NCBI GenBank assembly: GCA_910585055.1
Contig: CAJUBY010000004.1
Coordinates: forward strand, 12,481 to 52,341
Direction: 5' to 3'
DNA length: 39,861 nt
Source of the DNA: an uncultured Christensenella sp.
GTDB taxonomy: Bacteria > Bacillota > Clostridia > Christensenellales > Pumilibacteraceae
In this document: positions 22,235 through 30,635 of the stretch, in pieces
Layout of the letters: every line of letters starts with the position of its first letter
Numbering within the stretch: position 1 is the stretch's first letter
Notes under the pieces: generated by a model
What the model was told of the DNA's origin: nothing
Seen by the model: only the letters and a program-made list of their open reading frames with translations
The model's database searches: none
Program-made: the position numbers and the translations under genes

Positions 22235-25033
22235 ATGAGAGTCGAAACGTTCGACAATTATCCGAGCGCGCTGGATGCGCTCGCAAAAAAACTACGCGCG
22301 CACGTGTTTTCGCCGGACGAATACACCGTAGTGCTCTGTCCCGACCGATATACTCAAAGCGTGGAATGCGCGCTGTTTTCGGGCAGAGGGGCAATAGATT
22401 GCGAAGTGCTGACGCTGTCGCGGCTTTCGCGCCGAATAGCGCCGTCCGCCGACGTTTTGACCAAGGAGGGCGGAGTAATGCTTACCGCCCGCGCCGTTGC
22501 CGCCGTTAAGGACAAGCTGCGTTATTACGGACGCGCCGCAAAATACGGCGATTTCGCGCGTTCGGTTTACGAAACGCTGCAGCAGACAGCCGCGTCCGAT
22601 ACCGATGTATCGGAACTGCGCGGAACGGGCGCTACGGCCGAAAAACTGCACGATCTCGCATTGATAAAAGCCGAATACGACAGGATCAAAGTAGGCCGCG
22701 ACTCCATAGACAGGATGACCGCGCTTATAGAACATGCTCATAACGCGCCGCTTGTAAAAAATTCGGTGTTTTACGCTATAGGATTTTCGGATACTACCAA
22801 GCTCAACAGACGCGCACTTGCAGCGATAGCCGCAGCGTCGCGTTCTTTGGTGTGTTACGAAGCCAAACGCGCCGAAACACCGCGATACAGTATCGATCTT
22901 TTTTCGGCTCCCGACAGGGTGAGCGAATACAAGTACGTTGCTACGCAAATACGGAAATTCGTAAGGAACGGCGGAAGTTATGCGGACGTGTCTGTCATAA
23001 ATACGTCGCCGCGTACGCTTGTGCGTGTATTCGGAGAATACGGCATTCCGGTTTATACGGACGAGACCGGAACGCTTGCCGAAACGCCTGCGCTGTGCGC
23101 GTTGGAAAATATTTACAGATTACATACATCCGTGACCGAACGTAATGCCGTCGATTGCGAAGCTCTTACGGCATTGTGTAAAAATCCGTTTTCCGGCTGT
23201 TCGGACATAGATGCCGAACGGCTGTTGCACATCGTCGGATACTGCGGACTGTCGTTTCTGCCTACCGACTTTAAGTTCGACGACTTCGGCGCGGCACGCG
23301 CCGCGGACCGTGCGGCGGAGATAGTCGGAAAGTTCGGATCGGCGCCCGATTTCGCATCGGCGGTAAAACGGGTCGTCGATTTCTGCGCGTTTGATAAGAC
23401 GGTAAACAGGTTGGGAGCGGAGACCGATACGGTGGCGCCGATACTGGCTTTGACGGAACTGTCGGAAAAATTCGGTTCGGGGTCTTTCGATACCGACGCG
23501 GCGCTGTTTTTCTCGTCTGCACGTGCGGTAAACGTAAACTCGCTGCCAAGAAGGCGCGACTGCGTTACGGTCACGACTCCCGAAACGCTGCGCCTTACCG
23601 CCTGCAAAGCATTATTTGTGACCGATTTCAACGAAGGGATATTGCCGTCTGTCGTGTCGGATACGGGCTTACTGGGCGATGCGGAACTGAAACAGTTGGG
23701 AGGCGTCGTCGAACCGTCCGTAATGCAGAAAAACATACGCAGCCGCGATGAACTGAAAGCGGTGATACGCAATGCGGATCATGTGATGTGCGCGTATTCG
23801 ACGGCAGGCGGCGCACGTCCTGCCGTGATTATAAAAGAACTGGCGGAGAATGTCGTTTTTACCGAACTGACGGAACGCAACGACGTATTGCTCGATTCCG
23901 ACGATCCGAAATTTATAGCGGAGTGTGCGCCCGTTCCGGCTGCGGCGCGCGAGATAGCGTTATGCGGTATGTCCAAACATGCATTTTCGCTATCGGCGGC
24001 GGCAGGGGAAAGCGGCGCGGCTGCGGCGCCGTTCGAATGTTCCGTCGGCGTTATTTCCGATAAAAAAAGTATCTCGGTAAGTGAACTGTCGCATTGGTTC
24101 AAGTGTCCGTACATGAGATTTTTGAGCGACCGCGTCGGGCTTGAAGAGCGCCGAAACGGACCGGGTGCGCCAGATTTCGGTATTATCGTGCACGAATTTA
24201 TGCGGCGGTTCATAGACGAAAAAAATTTCGACTGTTCGCGCGATCGAGTGTCTGCGCTTATCGATGAGATCCTTGCCGAAAAGGACATGCGTCCTGCGCC
24301 TGCCGTTTATTCGCGTATAACGGACGATGCGATAGATTATGCAGTGATCAACACCGAGATCATCCGCGCCGGCGGATATAACCATTTCGAAACCGAATAC
24401 CGTTTCGGCGGTAAACTGCGTTTCGGCGGAAAGATAAAGGAAAACGGCGGCGCAGGGTTGGAATTTATAGGTTTCATAGATAGGATAGACAGGTGCGGAG
24501 ATCGTGTAAGGATAATGGATTACAAGACGGGGAACAAAAAGTTCGCAACTGAAAATTGTATCAACGGCTGCGATATGCAGTTACCGCTGTACGCTGCCGC
24601 CGTAGACGGCGAAGTTACGGGCATGTTCTATGTAAAACTGCCGAAGCGCTACGGCACCGGGAAGCGCGAGCGCGTTCTCGACGGCTGTATGATAAAGGAT
24701 GCGGATATCGCGGCGGAATACGATAAAAGTCTGGCGCCCGGGGTTTCGTCGGAAATAGTGCCGGTACGTTTTAAAACCGGCAAAACGGGAAATTGTGAAT
24801 TTTCCGGCAAAAGCGCGTCGGTCATCGACAGAGAAGATTTCGACCGTCTTATACGGCTATGCGTCGAAAATGCCGACGTTGCGGCGGACGAGATAGTTTC
24901 CGGGTATATAAACCGATCGCCGATAGCAGGGGCGTGCGATCATTGTGCGTTCTGCGGTATCTGCGGCGGCGGAAAGATATATCCGCGTACAGGCCGTGTC
25001 GTGATTGCGGACTCGGAGAATGCGGATGAATAA
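22235..25033 (+). CDS. addB: AddB-type helicase/nuclease subunit
   Basis: 932 residues, somewhat shorter than Bacillus AddB (about 1160). With AddA it resects double-strand breaks for recombination. The N terminus is an inactivated UvrD-like helicase lacking a good Walker A. The C terminus has a RecB-type nuclease: GFIDRIDR, then MDYKTGNK with Asp762 and Lys764, and later QLPLYAAAV. The iron-sulfur cluster ligands are in place: Cys624 in FKCPYMRFL before the nuclease and Cys901, Cys904, Cys910 (CX2CX5C) after it. ATG 22235 has no ribosome binding site and is preceded by a promoter at 6 nt. addA overlaps its end by 8 nt. Confidence 0.88.
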   Translation: MRVETFDNYPSALDALAKKLRAHVFSPDEYTVVLCPDRYTQSVECALFSGRGAIDCEVLTLSRLSRRIAPSADVLTKEGGVMLTARAVAAVKDKLRYYGRAAKYGDFARSVYETLQQTAASDTDVSELRGTGATAEKLHDLALIKAEYDRIKVGRDSIDRMTALIEHAHNAPLVKNSVFYAIGFSDTTKLNRRALAAIAAASRSLVCYEAKRAETPRYSIDLFSAPDRVSEYKYVATQIRKFVRNGGSYADVSVINTSPRTLVRVFGEYGIPVYTDETGTLAETPALCALENIYRLHTSVTERNAVDCEALTALCKNPFSGCSDIDAERLLHIVGYCGLSFLPTDFKFDDFGAARAADRAAEIVGKFGSAPDFASAVKRVVDFCAFDKTVNRLGAETDTVAPILALTELSEKFGSGSFDTDAALFFSSARAVNVNSLPRRRDCVTVTTPETLRLTACKALFVTDFNEGILPSVVSDTGLLGDAELKQLGGVVEPSVMQKNIRSRDELKAVIRNADHVMCAYSTAGGARPAVIIKELAENVVFTELTERNDVLLDSDDPKFIAECAPVPAAAREIALCGMSKHAFSLSAAAGESGAAAAPFECSVGVISDKKSISVSELSHWFKCPYMRFLSDRVGLEERRNGPGAPDFGIIVHEFMRRFIDEKNFDCSRDRVSALIDEILAEKDMRPAPAVYSRITDDAIDYAVINTEIIRAGGYNHFETEYRFGGKLRFGGKIKENGGAGLEFIGFIDRIDRCGDRVRIMDYKTGNKKFATENCINGCDMQLPLYAAAVDGEVTGMFYVKLPKRYGTGKRERVLDGCMIKDADIAAEYDKSLAPGVSSEIVPVRFKTGKTGNCEFSGKSASVIDREDFDRLIRLCVENADVAADEIVSGYINRSPIAGACDHCAFCGICGGGKIYPRTGRVVIADSENADE

Positions 25034-28000
25034 CTTTACGGAAAATCAAAAGCGCGCGGTCACGCAACGCGGCAACGTAATAGTTTCCGCCGGCGCCGGC
25101 AGCGGTAAGACGACCGTAATGATAGCGCGCATTATCGAAAAACTCAAATCGGGCAGCGCCGATCTCGAGAATATGCTTATCGTTACGTTTACACGCGCGT
25201 CCGCAGCGGACATGCGTTCGAAACTGTCCGACGAACTGTATAAACTGCGCTCCGATAAAAAGTACGCGGCAGTTGCGGAGCGTGCTGCCGAACGGATGGC
25301 GTCGTGCAATATCGGAACATTGCACAGCTACTGTCAGAAATTAATAAAATCTTATTTTTACGCAGCCGGGATCGATCCGTCCGCCGCAGTCTGCGAAGAG
25401 AGCGAAGCCGCTGCCGTAAAGCGCGCTGCCGTTTCCGCAGCCGTGGACAGAGCGTGGAATGACGGCGATCCGTATTTTTCTGCAATGTACGACATGCTTT
25501 GTACAAGAAGAAGCGACGACGGGATAAAGGACGTCGTATCGGATATTCTGGACTTTGCGTTGTCTATGCCCGATCCGCACGGTTATCTGTCCGGGACAAA
25601 GCCCGATCGGCATTACTTCGATGCACTCGACGCGACAATCGCAGAAAAGCGCAGGGTATTCGGGGAAAAAACAGAGGCGCTGAAACGCGATCTCGAAGCC
25701 GCGCAAATGCACAGGCATGTGCTTGCCCTGTCGGAATTCTGCGGTTATGCCGACGGGAAGACAGACGCGTTGACACCGACGTCGCACCGTACTCGTCTTG
25801 ACATGACCGACGTCTTGAACGAGCGTTTTAAAGCGCTGAAAGCGGAGTGCGTAAAACTGCGCGGATTTATTTCCGAATGTTCTGCTGCGAAAAATACGGA
25901 CAGCGAAAATTATTCGCGCGCTTTGTGCGCGGCGGCTGCGGACGCATACGAGCGTTATACCGCCGGAAAGGAAAGGTCCGGCAAGATAGATTATTCCGAT
26001 CTCGAACACGGCGCTTACAGAGTGCTGTGCGACGGCGAATGTCTTAAGGAGATAATGCAAACCGTACGGTATGTTTTTATCGACGAGTTTCAGGACGTTA
26101 ATCCGCTGCAGTCGGCTATTGCGGATAAGTTTAGATCGGCAGGCGCCGAGATGTTTGTTGTAGGCGACGTTAAACAGTCTATATACGGATTCAGACGGTG
26201 CAGTCCCGAACATTTTATAAATGCCGTCGGCGACGGTTCGTATACCCACATAGCGCTTGCGGACAATTTTCGGTCCGCGGAGCCTATAGTCGATTTTATA
26301 AATAAAGTATTCGACGGCGTGATGACAAAAGATTTCGGCGGCGTGGATTACTGCGACAGTTCGCAGAGACTGGTATACGGCAATAAAAATATAACCGGCG
26401 GCGCTGCGGAATTTGTTTTGTCGGCTGCGGAAGAGCAAACTGAACATGTCGGATCGGACAGTGTTTTGCCCGATCCGCTTACCCGTACGGATAAGGAATT
26501 CACCGGATATTCCGTGGCTGCGGACAGCAATACCGTTGCGACGTCGGATCCGGAAGCGAAATTGGTAGCGGATAGGATAGTCGAATATATCCGCAGCGGC
26601 AGTGCGCCCGAAATGTCCGGTATAGCCGTACTGTTGCGTTCCGCGCACGGACCGTTTTGTAAGGCGCTTACAAGCGAGCTGGACGAACGCGGTATACGGT
26701 ATACGTTCGAAAGGAAAAACTCGGTACGGTCTTTTCCGGAAGCTGTGGCGCTTACCGACATTCTGCGCTGTGCGGACGACCGGTTCGACGACGTAGCGCT
26801 GTATACGGCTATGCGTTCGCCGATGGGCGGTTTTTCGGACGCGGAACTTGCCGAGATAGCAGTATGCGGCGAGCAACGTGCCGTGGAAAACAATGTGTTT
26901 CCCATGTCGGGATCGGATAGAAAAAAATATGCGTTTTGGCAGAAAATCACGGCGTACGACGGGCGGCTGTCGGATAAAATACAAAAATTCATATCTTTTC
27001 GCAACGACGTGGCGGAGCTTGCTAAAACACGCGACTGCGCGGACGTTTTGGGCTATATAACGTCGAGGACCGAATATTTCCAATATGTATACGAAACGGG
27101 CGGCAATGCACGAGCGGTGGAAGCGCTTATCGATCGAGCGGCGGAACGTCGATGCGACGCTCATGCGTTTTTGGAGTATTTGGACAATATAGGTTTCGAC
27201 CTCGACGCGGACGTCGGCGGCGATGCCGTTACTATCACTACGGTGCACGCGTCGAAGGGTTTGGAATACGATTATGTTATAGTTGCCGATACCGCGCATA
27301 AATTCAATGAATCCGACAGGTACGGCAGAGCGATAATATCAGAACACGGTGTTTTCGTAAAGATCCCGGATGCCGGCACCGGCACGCTGGTTAAGTCTGC
27401 GCCGTGGATCGCCGAAAGTATGCGTATCCCCGACAGAACGAGAGCGGAAGAACTGCGACTTTTTTACGTAGCGCTCACACGTGCCAAGCGCAAGCTTACG
27501 GTGTGCGGCAAGGACAAAAATTTTAAGCATGTCGAACCCCGAGACGCCGTCCGCGCGCTTGATTTTATGCGAAACGTTAAGCCCGATTATGCCGATAAAG
27601 ACGGTATACCTCCTGGCGTTGCCCAATCTCGGACCGTACCGTACATAGACGAACGCATTTACGCCGCCGTCAGGGCGGAACACGACTTTACCGCAGATTA
27701 CAATGCGCGCCGCGAAAAAAATGATATCCCCATAAAAACGTGTGTCACCGCGGTCTCGTCGGAGCTTATCGGCGACGGGGAATATCACGTGAACTATCAT
27801 GTCCTTACCGACGACGACCGATCGGAAGGCGGTATCGGCGCAATGGCTCGCGGTACGGCGTACCACCGTGCTATGGAACTTGTCGATTTCGATGAGCCGG
27901 ATATAAAAAAACTCGAGACCGAATGCGAAGACTTCGGTCGGGTCGACGCAGCGGAGATCCTTGCGGCGGCTGCCGAAATGAACAGGCTGGTACGCGGCGC

Positions 28001-28319
28001 CGTTTTTGTTGCGAAAGAACGTTATTTTATGACCGACATGCCGGCGAACGAAATATACGGTTCGGAACTGCCGTCCGATGTCGGAATATTGGTACAGGGC
28101 GTTATAGATCTTCTTATAGTGTACGGAAACGGCGATGCCGTGATAGTAGACTATAAAACAGGCGATCCGCATTCGATGGAAGATCCCAAATACGGTATGC
28201 AGCTTAAGCTGTATGCCGCGGCAGTCGAAAAGTGTACGCCGTATAAAGTTAAAAGAGCATATTTGTATTCGTTTGCCGCGCGTAGATTGGTCGACCGCAC
28301 CGACGCGATCGGCGGTTAA
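25026..28319 (+). CDS. addA: AddA-type ATP-dependent helicase/nuclease subunit
   Basis: 1097 residues; motor subunit of the AddAB end-resection complex. UvrD-family motifs in order: Walker A SAGAGSGKTT (Lys28), IDYSDLE, Walker B FIDEFQDVNPLQ, motif III GDVKQSIYGFR, motif V TVHASKGLEYDYVI and motif VI RLFYVALTRAKRKL. The C-terminal nuclease reads GVIDLLIVY, IVDYKTGD (Asp1042, Lys1044) and QLKLYAAAV. TTG 25005 and ATG 25020 are possible starts, but GGAG at 25015-25018 has proper spacing only to ATG 25026, inside the end of addB. No obvious terminator follows in the 192-nt gap to the next gene. Confidence 0.93.
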   Translation: MNNFTENQKRAVTQRGNVIVSAGAGSGKTTVMIARIIEKLKSGSADLENMLIVTFTRASAADMRSKLSDELYKLRSDKKYAAVAERAAERMASCNIGTLHSYCQKLIKSYFYAAGIDPSAAVCEESEAAAVKRAAVSAAVDRAWNDGDPYFSAMYDMLCTRRSDDGIKDVVSDILDFALSMPDPHGYLSGTKPDRHYFDALDATIAEKRRVFGEKTEALKRDLEAAQMHRHVLALSEFCGYADGKTDALTPTSHRTRLDMTDVLNERFKALKAECVKLRGFISECSAAKNTDSENYSRALCAAAADAYERYTAGKERSGKIDYSDLEHGAYRVLCDGECLKEIMQTVRYVFIDEFQDVNPLQSAIADKFRSAGAEMFVVGDVKQSIYGFRRCSPEHFINAVGDGSYTHIALADNFRSAEPIVDFINKVFDGVMTKDFGGVDYCDSSQRLVYGNKNITGGAAEFVLSAAEEQTEHVGSDSVLPDPLTRTDKEFTGYSVAADSNTVATSDPEAKLVADRIVEYIRSGSAPEMSGIAVLLRSAHGPFCKALTSELDERGIRYTFERKNSVRSFPEAVALTDILRCADDRFDDVALYTAMRSPMGGFSDAELAEIAVCGEQRAVENNVFPMSGSDRKKYAFWQKITAYDGRLSDKIQKFISFRNDVAELAKTRDCADVLGYITSRTEYFQYVYETGGNARAVEALIDRAAERRCDAHAFLEYLDNIGFDLDADVGGDAVTITTVHASKGLEYDYVIVADTAHKFNESDRYGRAIISEHGVFVKIPDAGTGTLVKSAPWIAESMRIPDRTRAEELRLFYVALTRAKRKLTVCGKDKNFKHVEPRDAVRALDFMRNVKPDYADKDGIPPGVAQSRTVPYIDERIYAAVRAEHDFTADYNARREKNDIPIKTCVTAVSSELIGDGEYHVNYHVLTDDDRSEGGIGAMARGTAYHRAMELVDFDEPDIKKLETECEDFGRVDAAEILAAAAEMNRLVRGAVFVAKERYFMTDMPANEIYGSELPSDVGILVQGVIDLLIVYGNGDAVIVDYKTGDPHSMEDPKYGMQLKLYAAAVEKCTPYKVKRAYLYSFAARRLVDRTDAIGG

Positions 28320-28434
28320 TAATGCGATGGACGGCAAAAAATAAACGGTGTATGCGGACTGTTTTGCGCGTATGTCAAAAATCGTTAAAAAACTTCGCAA
28401 AAACTGTGGATTTTTTTAAGACGATATGCTAAAC

Positions 28435-28468
28435 TATAATAGCCGATTTCTATATCGTCGGGATCGGC
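28435..28468 (+). promoter_or_regulatory. Possible -10 box and 5' hairpin before the Q-rich membrane protein gene
   Basis: TATAAT at 28435-28440 with only a T-run at the -35 position; directly downstream GCCGAT (28442-28447) pairs with ATCGGC (28463-28468). Confidence 0.35.
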
Positions 28469-28511
28469 GTTACTCTGCCGACTGTCAACTTAACGGATAA
28501 AGGAGAGCGTT

Positions 28512-29588
28512 ATGCTGGAAGCACTTAATAAATTATTTACGGAACAGGTAAAACTGTCGACGGACATGTGGCTCATTGTTTTGACCGCTGTCGTATTTGC
28601 CGCGTTTTTGGTGACGTTTCTTATAGGCCTTTTTGCAGGCGATTTTAAGAAGATCAAATCTTTGATGAAAGCGGTTGCGGCAAACCCGTCGCTTACGGTA
28701 GCCAAGATGAAGCAAATGCCCGGCTCCGTAAAATCGCTTTATAAAAATGCGCGTATGAGCAACACCAAACCGTCCGTACTCGTTACCGAACAGGCGTGCG
28801 TCGAACTGCCGTATAAGCATTCGCTTATATCAAAGGTGTGGATCGTCACGTTTACTGCAACTGTCATTTGCGCGGCGCTTGCGTTTGTTATACTTCAGGT
28901 GGCGCCCGAAAAGAAAACTATCGCCGATTTCGTAAACGGCACCGCTTTTATCCTTATACTCGGCGGATTGCTTACGTTTATAGGCGCGGTAATAGGTAAG
29001 GCGGCTCACGGCGGCGCCGTTAAGACTTACGAAAAGTTTGCGCTTGCCATCGACGGGGACAACGCAAAAGTAACGGAACAGGCACAGCCTGTCTATGCGG
29101 AGCAGCCGCAGCAGGTTTACGCCGAACCTCAGCAGATGTATGCGGAGCAGCCCGTCCAAACGGAAGAACAGCCCGTGTTTGCCGAGCAGCCGCAGCAGGT
29201 ATATGCGGAACAGCCGCAGCAGGCGTACGAAGAACCCGTCGCGGTCGTGCAGCAACAGGAATCGGAAGAAGAACTGCGCCGCAGAGCGCGCGAAGAAGCT
29301 TTGGCGCAGGCACGCGCCGAGCAGATGCGCGCCCAGCAGCAGGCTCAGGCACAGGCGGCTGCGCAGCAGCAGGCGCCGGTCGGCGGATCGTCCTCGGCAG
29401 ACGATGTTATAGCTCAGATAGAAAAGATAGACAGAGAGGGCGCGCCCAGAGAGACCATGCGCGAAGTCGCTACTTTGTTGCAAAAGGAACGCGCCAAGCC
29501 CGAGAATAAAACACCCGAACAGCAGAAACGCCTTAACGAAGCCTTGAGCAAGCTTTTAAAAGCGATGTCGGCTGCGACGCGTAAATAA
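28512..29588 (+). CDS. Membrane protein with Q-rich repeat tail, function unknown
   Basis: 358 residues. Three hydrophobic segments at about 18-42, 110-134 and 145-167; the first two are separated by a basic loop (FKKIKSLMKAVAANPS). Then come degenerate repeats of the type VYAEQPQQ (about 194-242), a highly charged helix (EEELRRRAREEALAQARAEQ), a Gln/Ala run and a C-terminal helical domain (DDVIAQIEKIDREGAPRETM). The tail is cytosolic if the N terminus is outside. I know no named family; the layout suggests a scaffold that gathers other proteins at the membrane. AAAGGAG precedes ATG. Confidence 0.7.
   Translation: MLEALNKLFTEQVKLSTDMWLIVLTAVVFAAFLVTFLIGLFAGDFKKIKSLMKAVAANPSLTVAKMKQMPGSVKSLYKNARMSNTKPSVLVTEQACVELPYKHSLISKVWIVTFTATVICAALAFVILQVAPEKKTIADFVNGTAFILILGGLLTFIGAVIGKAAHGGAVKTYEKFALAIDGDNAKVTEQAQPVYAEQPQQVYAEPQQMYAEQPVQTEEQPVFAEQPQQVYAEQPQQAYEEPVAVVQQQESEEELRRRAREEALAQARAEQMRAQQQAQAQAAAQQQAPVGGSSSADDVIAQIEKIDREGAPRETMREVATLLQKERAKPENKTPEQQKRLNEALSKLLKAMSAATRK
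29091..29237 (+). repeat. Degenerate in-gene repeat coding VYAEQPQQ-type units
   Basis: About six imperfect units of 21-30 nt, each coding [VM][YF]AEQP plus Gln; likely to vary in number between strains. Confidence 0.7.
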
Positions 29589-29594
29589 AGAACG

Positions 29595-29628
29595 ACCGAT
29601 ATTGCGATAAATGCGATATCGGTTTTTT
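29595..29628 (+). terminator. Intrinsic terminator of the Q-rich membrane protein gene
   Basis: ACCGATAT (29595-29602) pairs with ATATCGGT (29616-29623), followed by TTTTT; 6 nt after the stop codon. Confidence 0.85.
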
Positions 29629-29694
29629 ATTGTGTTTATATATATGATCCCTGTCGGGTATTTTTAGTCGTATATTTTTACGGAACCGTGCAGA

Positions 29695-30480
29695 TCACGT
29701 TTTGTTTGTTTTTCGGTATAAAGTAGGAGTCATGCCTGTTTTTTCGGTAAACAGTCGGGAAAAGTACATCGCGTCTTCGAAGCCGGTGGAGTTTGCTATG
29801 TCCGTAATCGTGTGATCGGTGGTTATAAGCCAGTATTTGGCTTGTTCTATCCGAAGCCCGGTTAGATATTGAATGGGCGACTGCTGTGTTTTTTCTTTGC
29901 ATACGCGGAACAGTTGCGATCTGGACACGTTGAGCCGCTGTGCTATCCACTCGACATTTGTGTGCGGATTGGTAAAATGATTCTGCATGAATTCTATCAC
30001 TTTATCGGCAAAGCCCGGTTGCTGCTTGTTGGTCGCGTTCGGAAAAAGCTCGGTGTAATAGGCGAGCAACAGGTGCAGTCTCGCGCTTTTGAGCGGCTCG
30101 GACCTACCGTAATACGCGTTGACGGTATCTCGGTACAGCGGATACATTTCGTATAGCGGCTGCGGCGGCGAAACACGGTTATTGGGCGTGAAACCCGTTT
30201 GCGATATCAGTTTATCCGCGATCTCTCCGTTGAAATTCGCCCAAATGTAATGCCACGGATTATTGGCATCGGCGTAATACTTGGCTAATTCGTCGGGGAA
30301 AAGTATGAATGTCTGACCTTCGCATACCTTAACGGTTTTGTTTCCTATTTCCACATAGCCTTCGCCGCGCATAATATAGTGCATTATGTATTCGTGCCTA
30401 ACTATCGGACCGTAGAAACTGTTGGGCGCGCGCTGTTCCTCTCCTGCGAATATAAGCGTAAGATGTTTGTCTTGATTCAT
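29695..30480 (-). CDS. AraC-family transcriptional regulator
   Basis: 261 residues. N-terminal cupin-like sugar-sensing domain (about 15-150; HEYIMHYIMRGEGYVEIGN, VCEGQTFILFPDE, then HYIWANFNG) and C-terminal double helix-turn-helix (about 165-258; NVEWIAQRLNVSRSQLFRVC, then TITDIANSTGFEDAMYFSRL and GMTP). Regulators of this build control sugar-utilisation genes such as those for alpha-galactosides. It is divergent from the secreted-protein/GH97 pair, its likely target. GGAG lies 8 nt before ATG; no clear promoter is visible for it. Confidence 0.9.
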   Translation of the reverse strand: MNQDKHLTLIFAGEEQRAPNSFYGPIVRHEYIMHYIMRGEGYVEIGNKTVKVCEGQTFILFPDELAKYYADANNPWHYIWANFNGEIADKLISQTGFTPNNRVSPPQPLYEMYPLYRDTVNAYYGRSEPLKSARLHLLLAYYTELFPNATNKQQPGFADKVIEFMQNHFTNPHTNVEWIAQRLNVSRSQLFRVCKEKTQQSPIQYLTGLRIEQAKYWLITTDHTITDIANSTGFEDAMYFSRLFTEKTGMTPTLYRKTNKT

Positions 30481-30540
30481 ACATGTAACTCCGTATCAAA
30501 ATATTTATATCTTCAACAAAAATCCATAAATATGCTACAT

Positions 30541-30576
30541 ATTGCTATTGTAATGCAATAAAAAACATGTTATATT
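30541..30576 (+). promoter_or_regulatory. Promoter of the secreted carbohydrate operon with inverted repeat
   Basis: TTGTAA 30548-30553, 17 bp, TATATT 30571-30576. ATTGC (30541-30545) and GCAAT (30555-30559) form an inverted repeat around the -35 box. The palindrome ACATGT occurs at 30481 and 30565, 84 bp apart. These are possible sites for the AraC regulator. Confidence 0.55.
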
Positions 30577-30635
30577 GATTATAAGCCCGAATTTAGGATT
30601 TGTCAATACTTCGGGGTGAAAAATCGGAGGTCGAT

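Noticed and set aside
25341..27299. 652-codon open frame on the minus strand inside addA
   Set aside because: Antisense shadow of a clear helicase gene; composition is Arg/His/Tyr-rich and matches no protein pattern. The same holds for 38365-39468, 11037-11969 and 12509-13819 on the minus strand.
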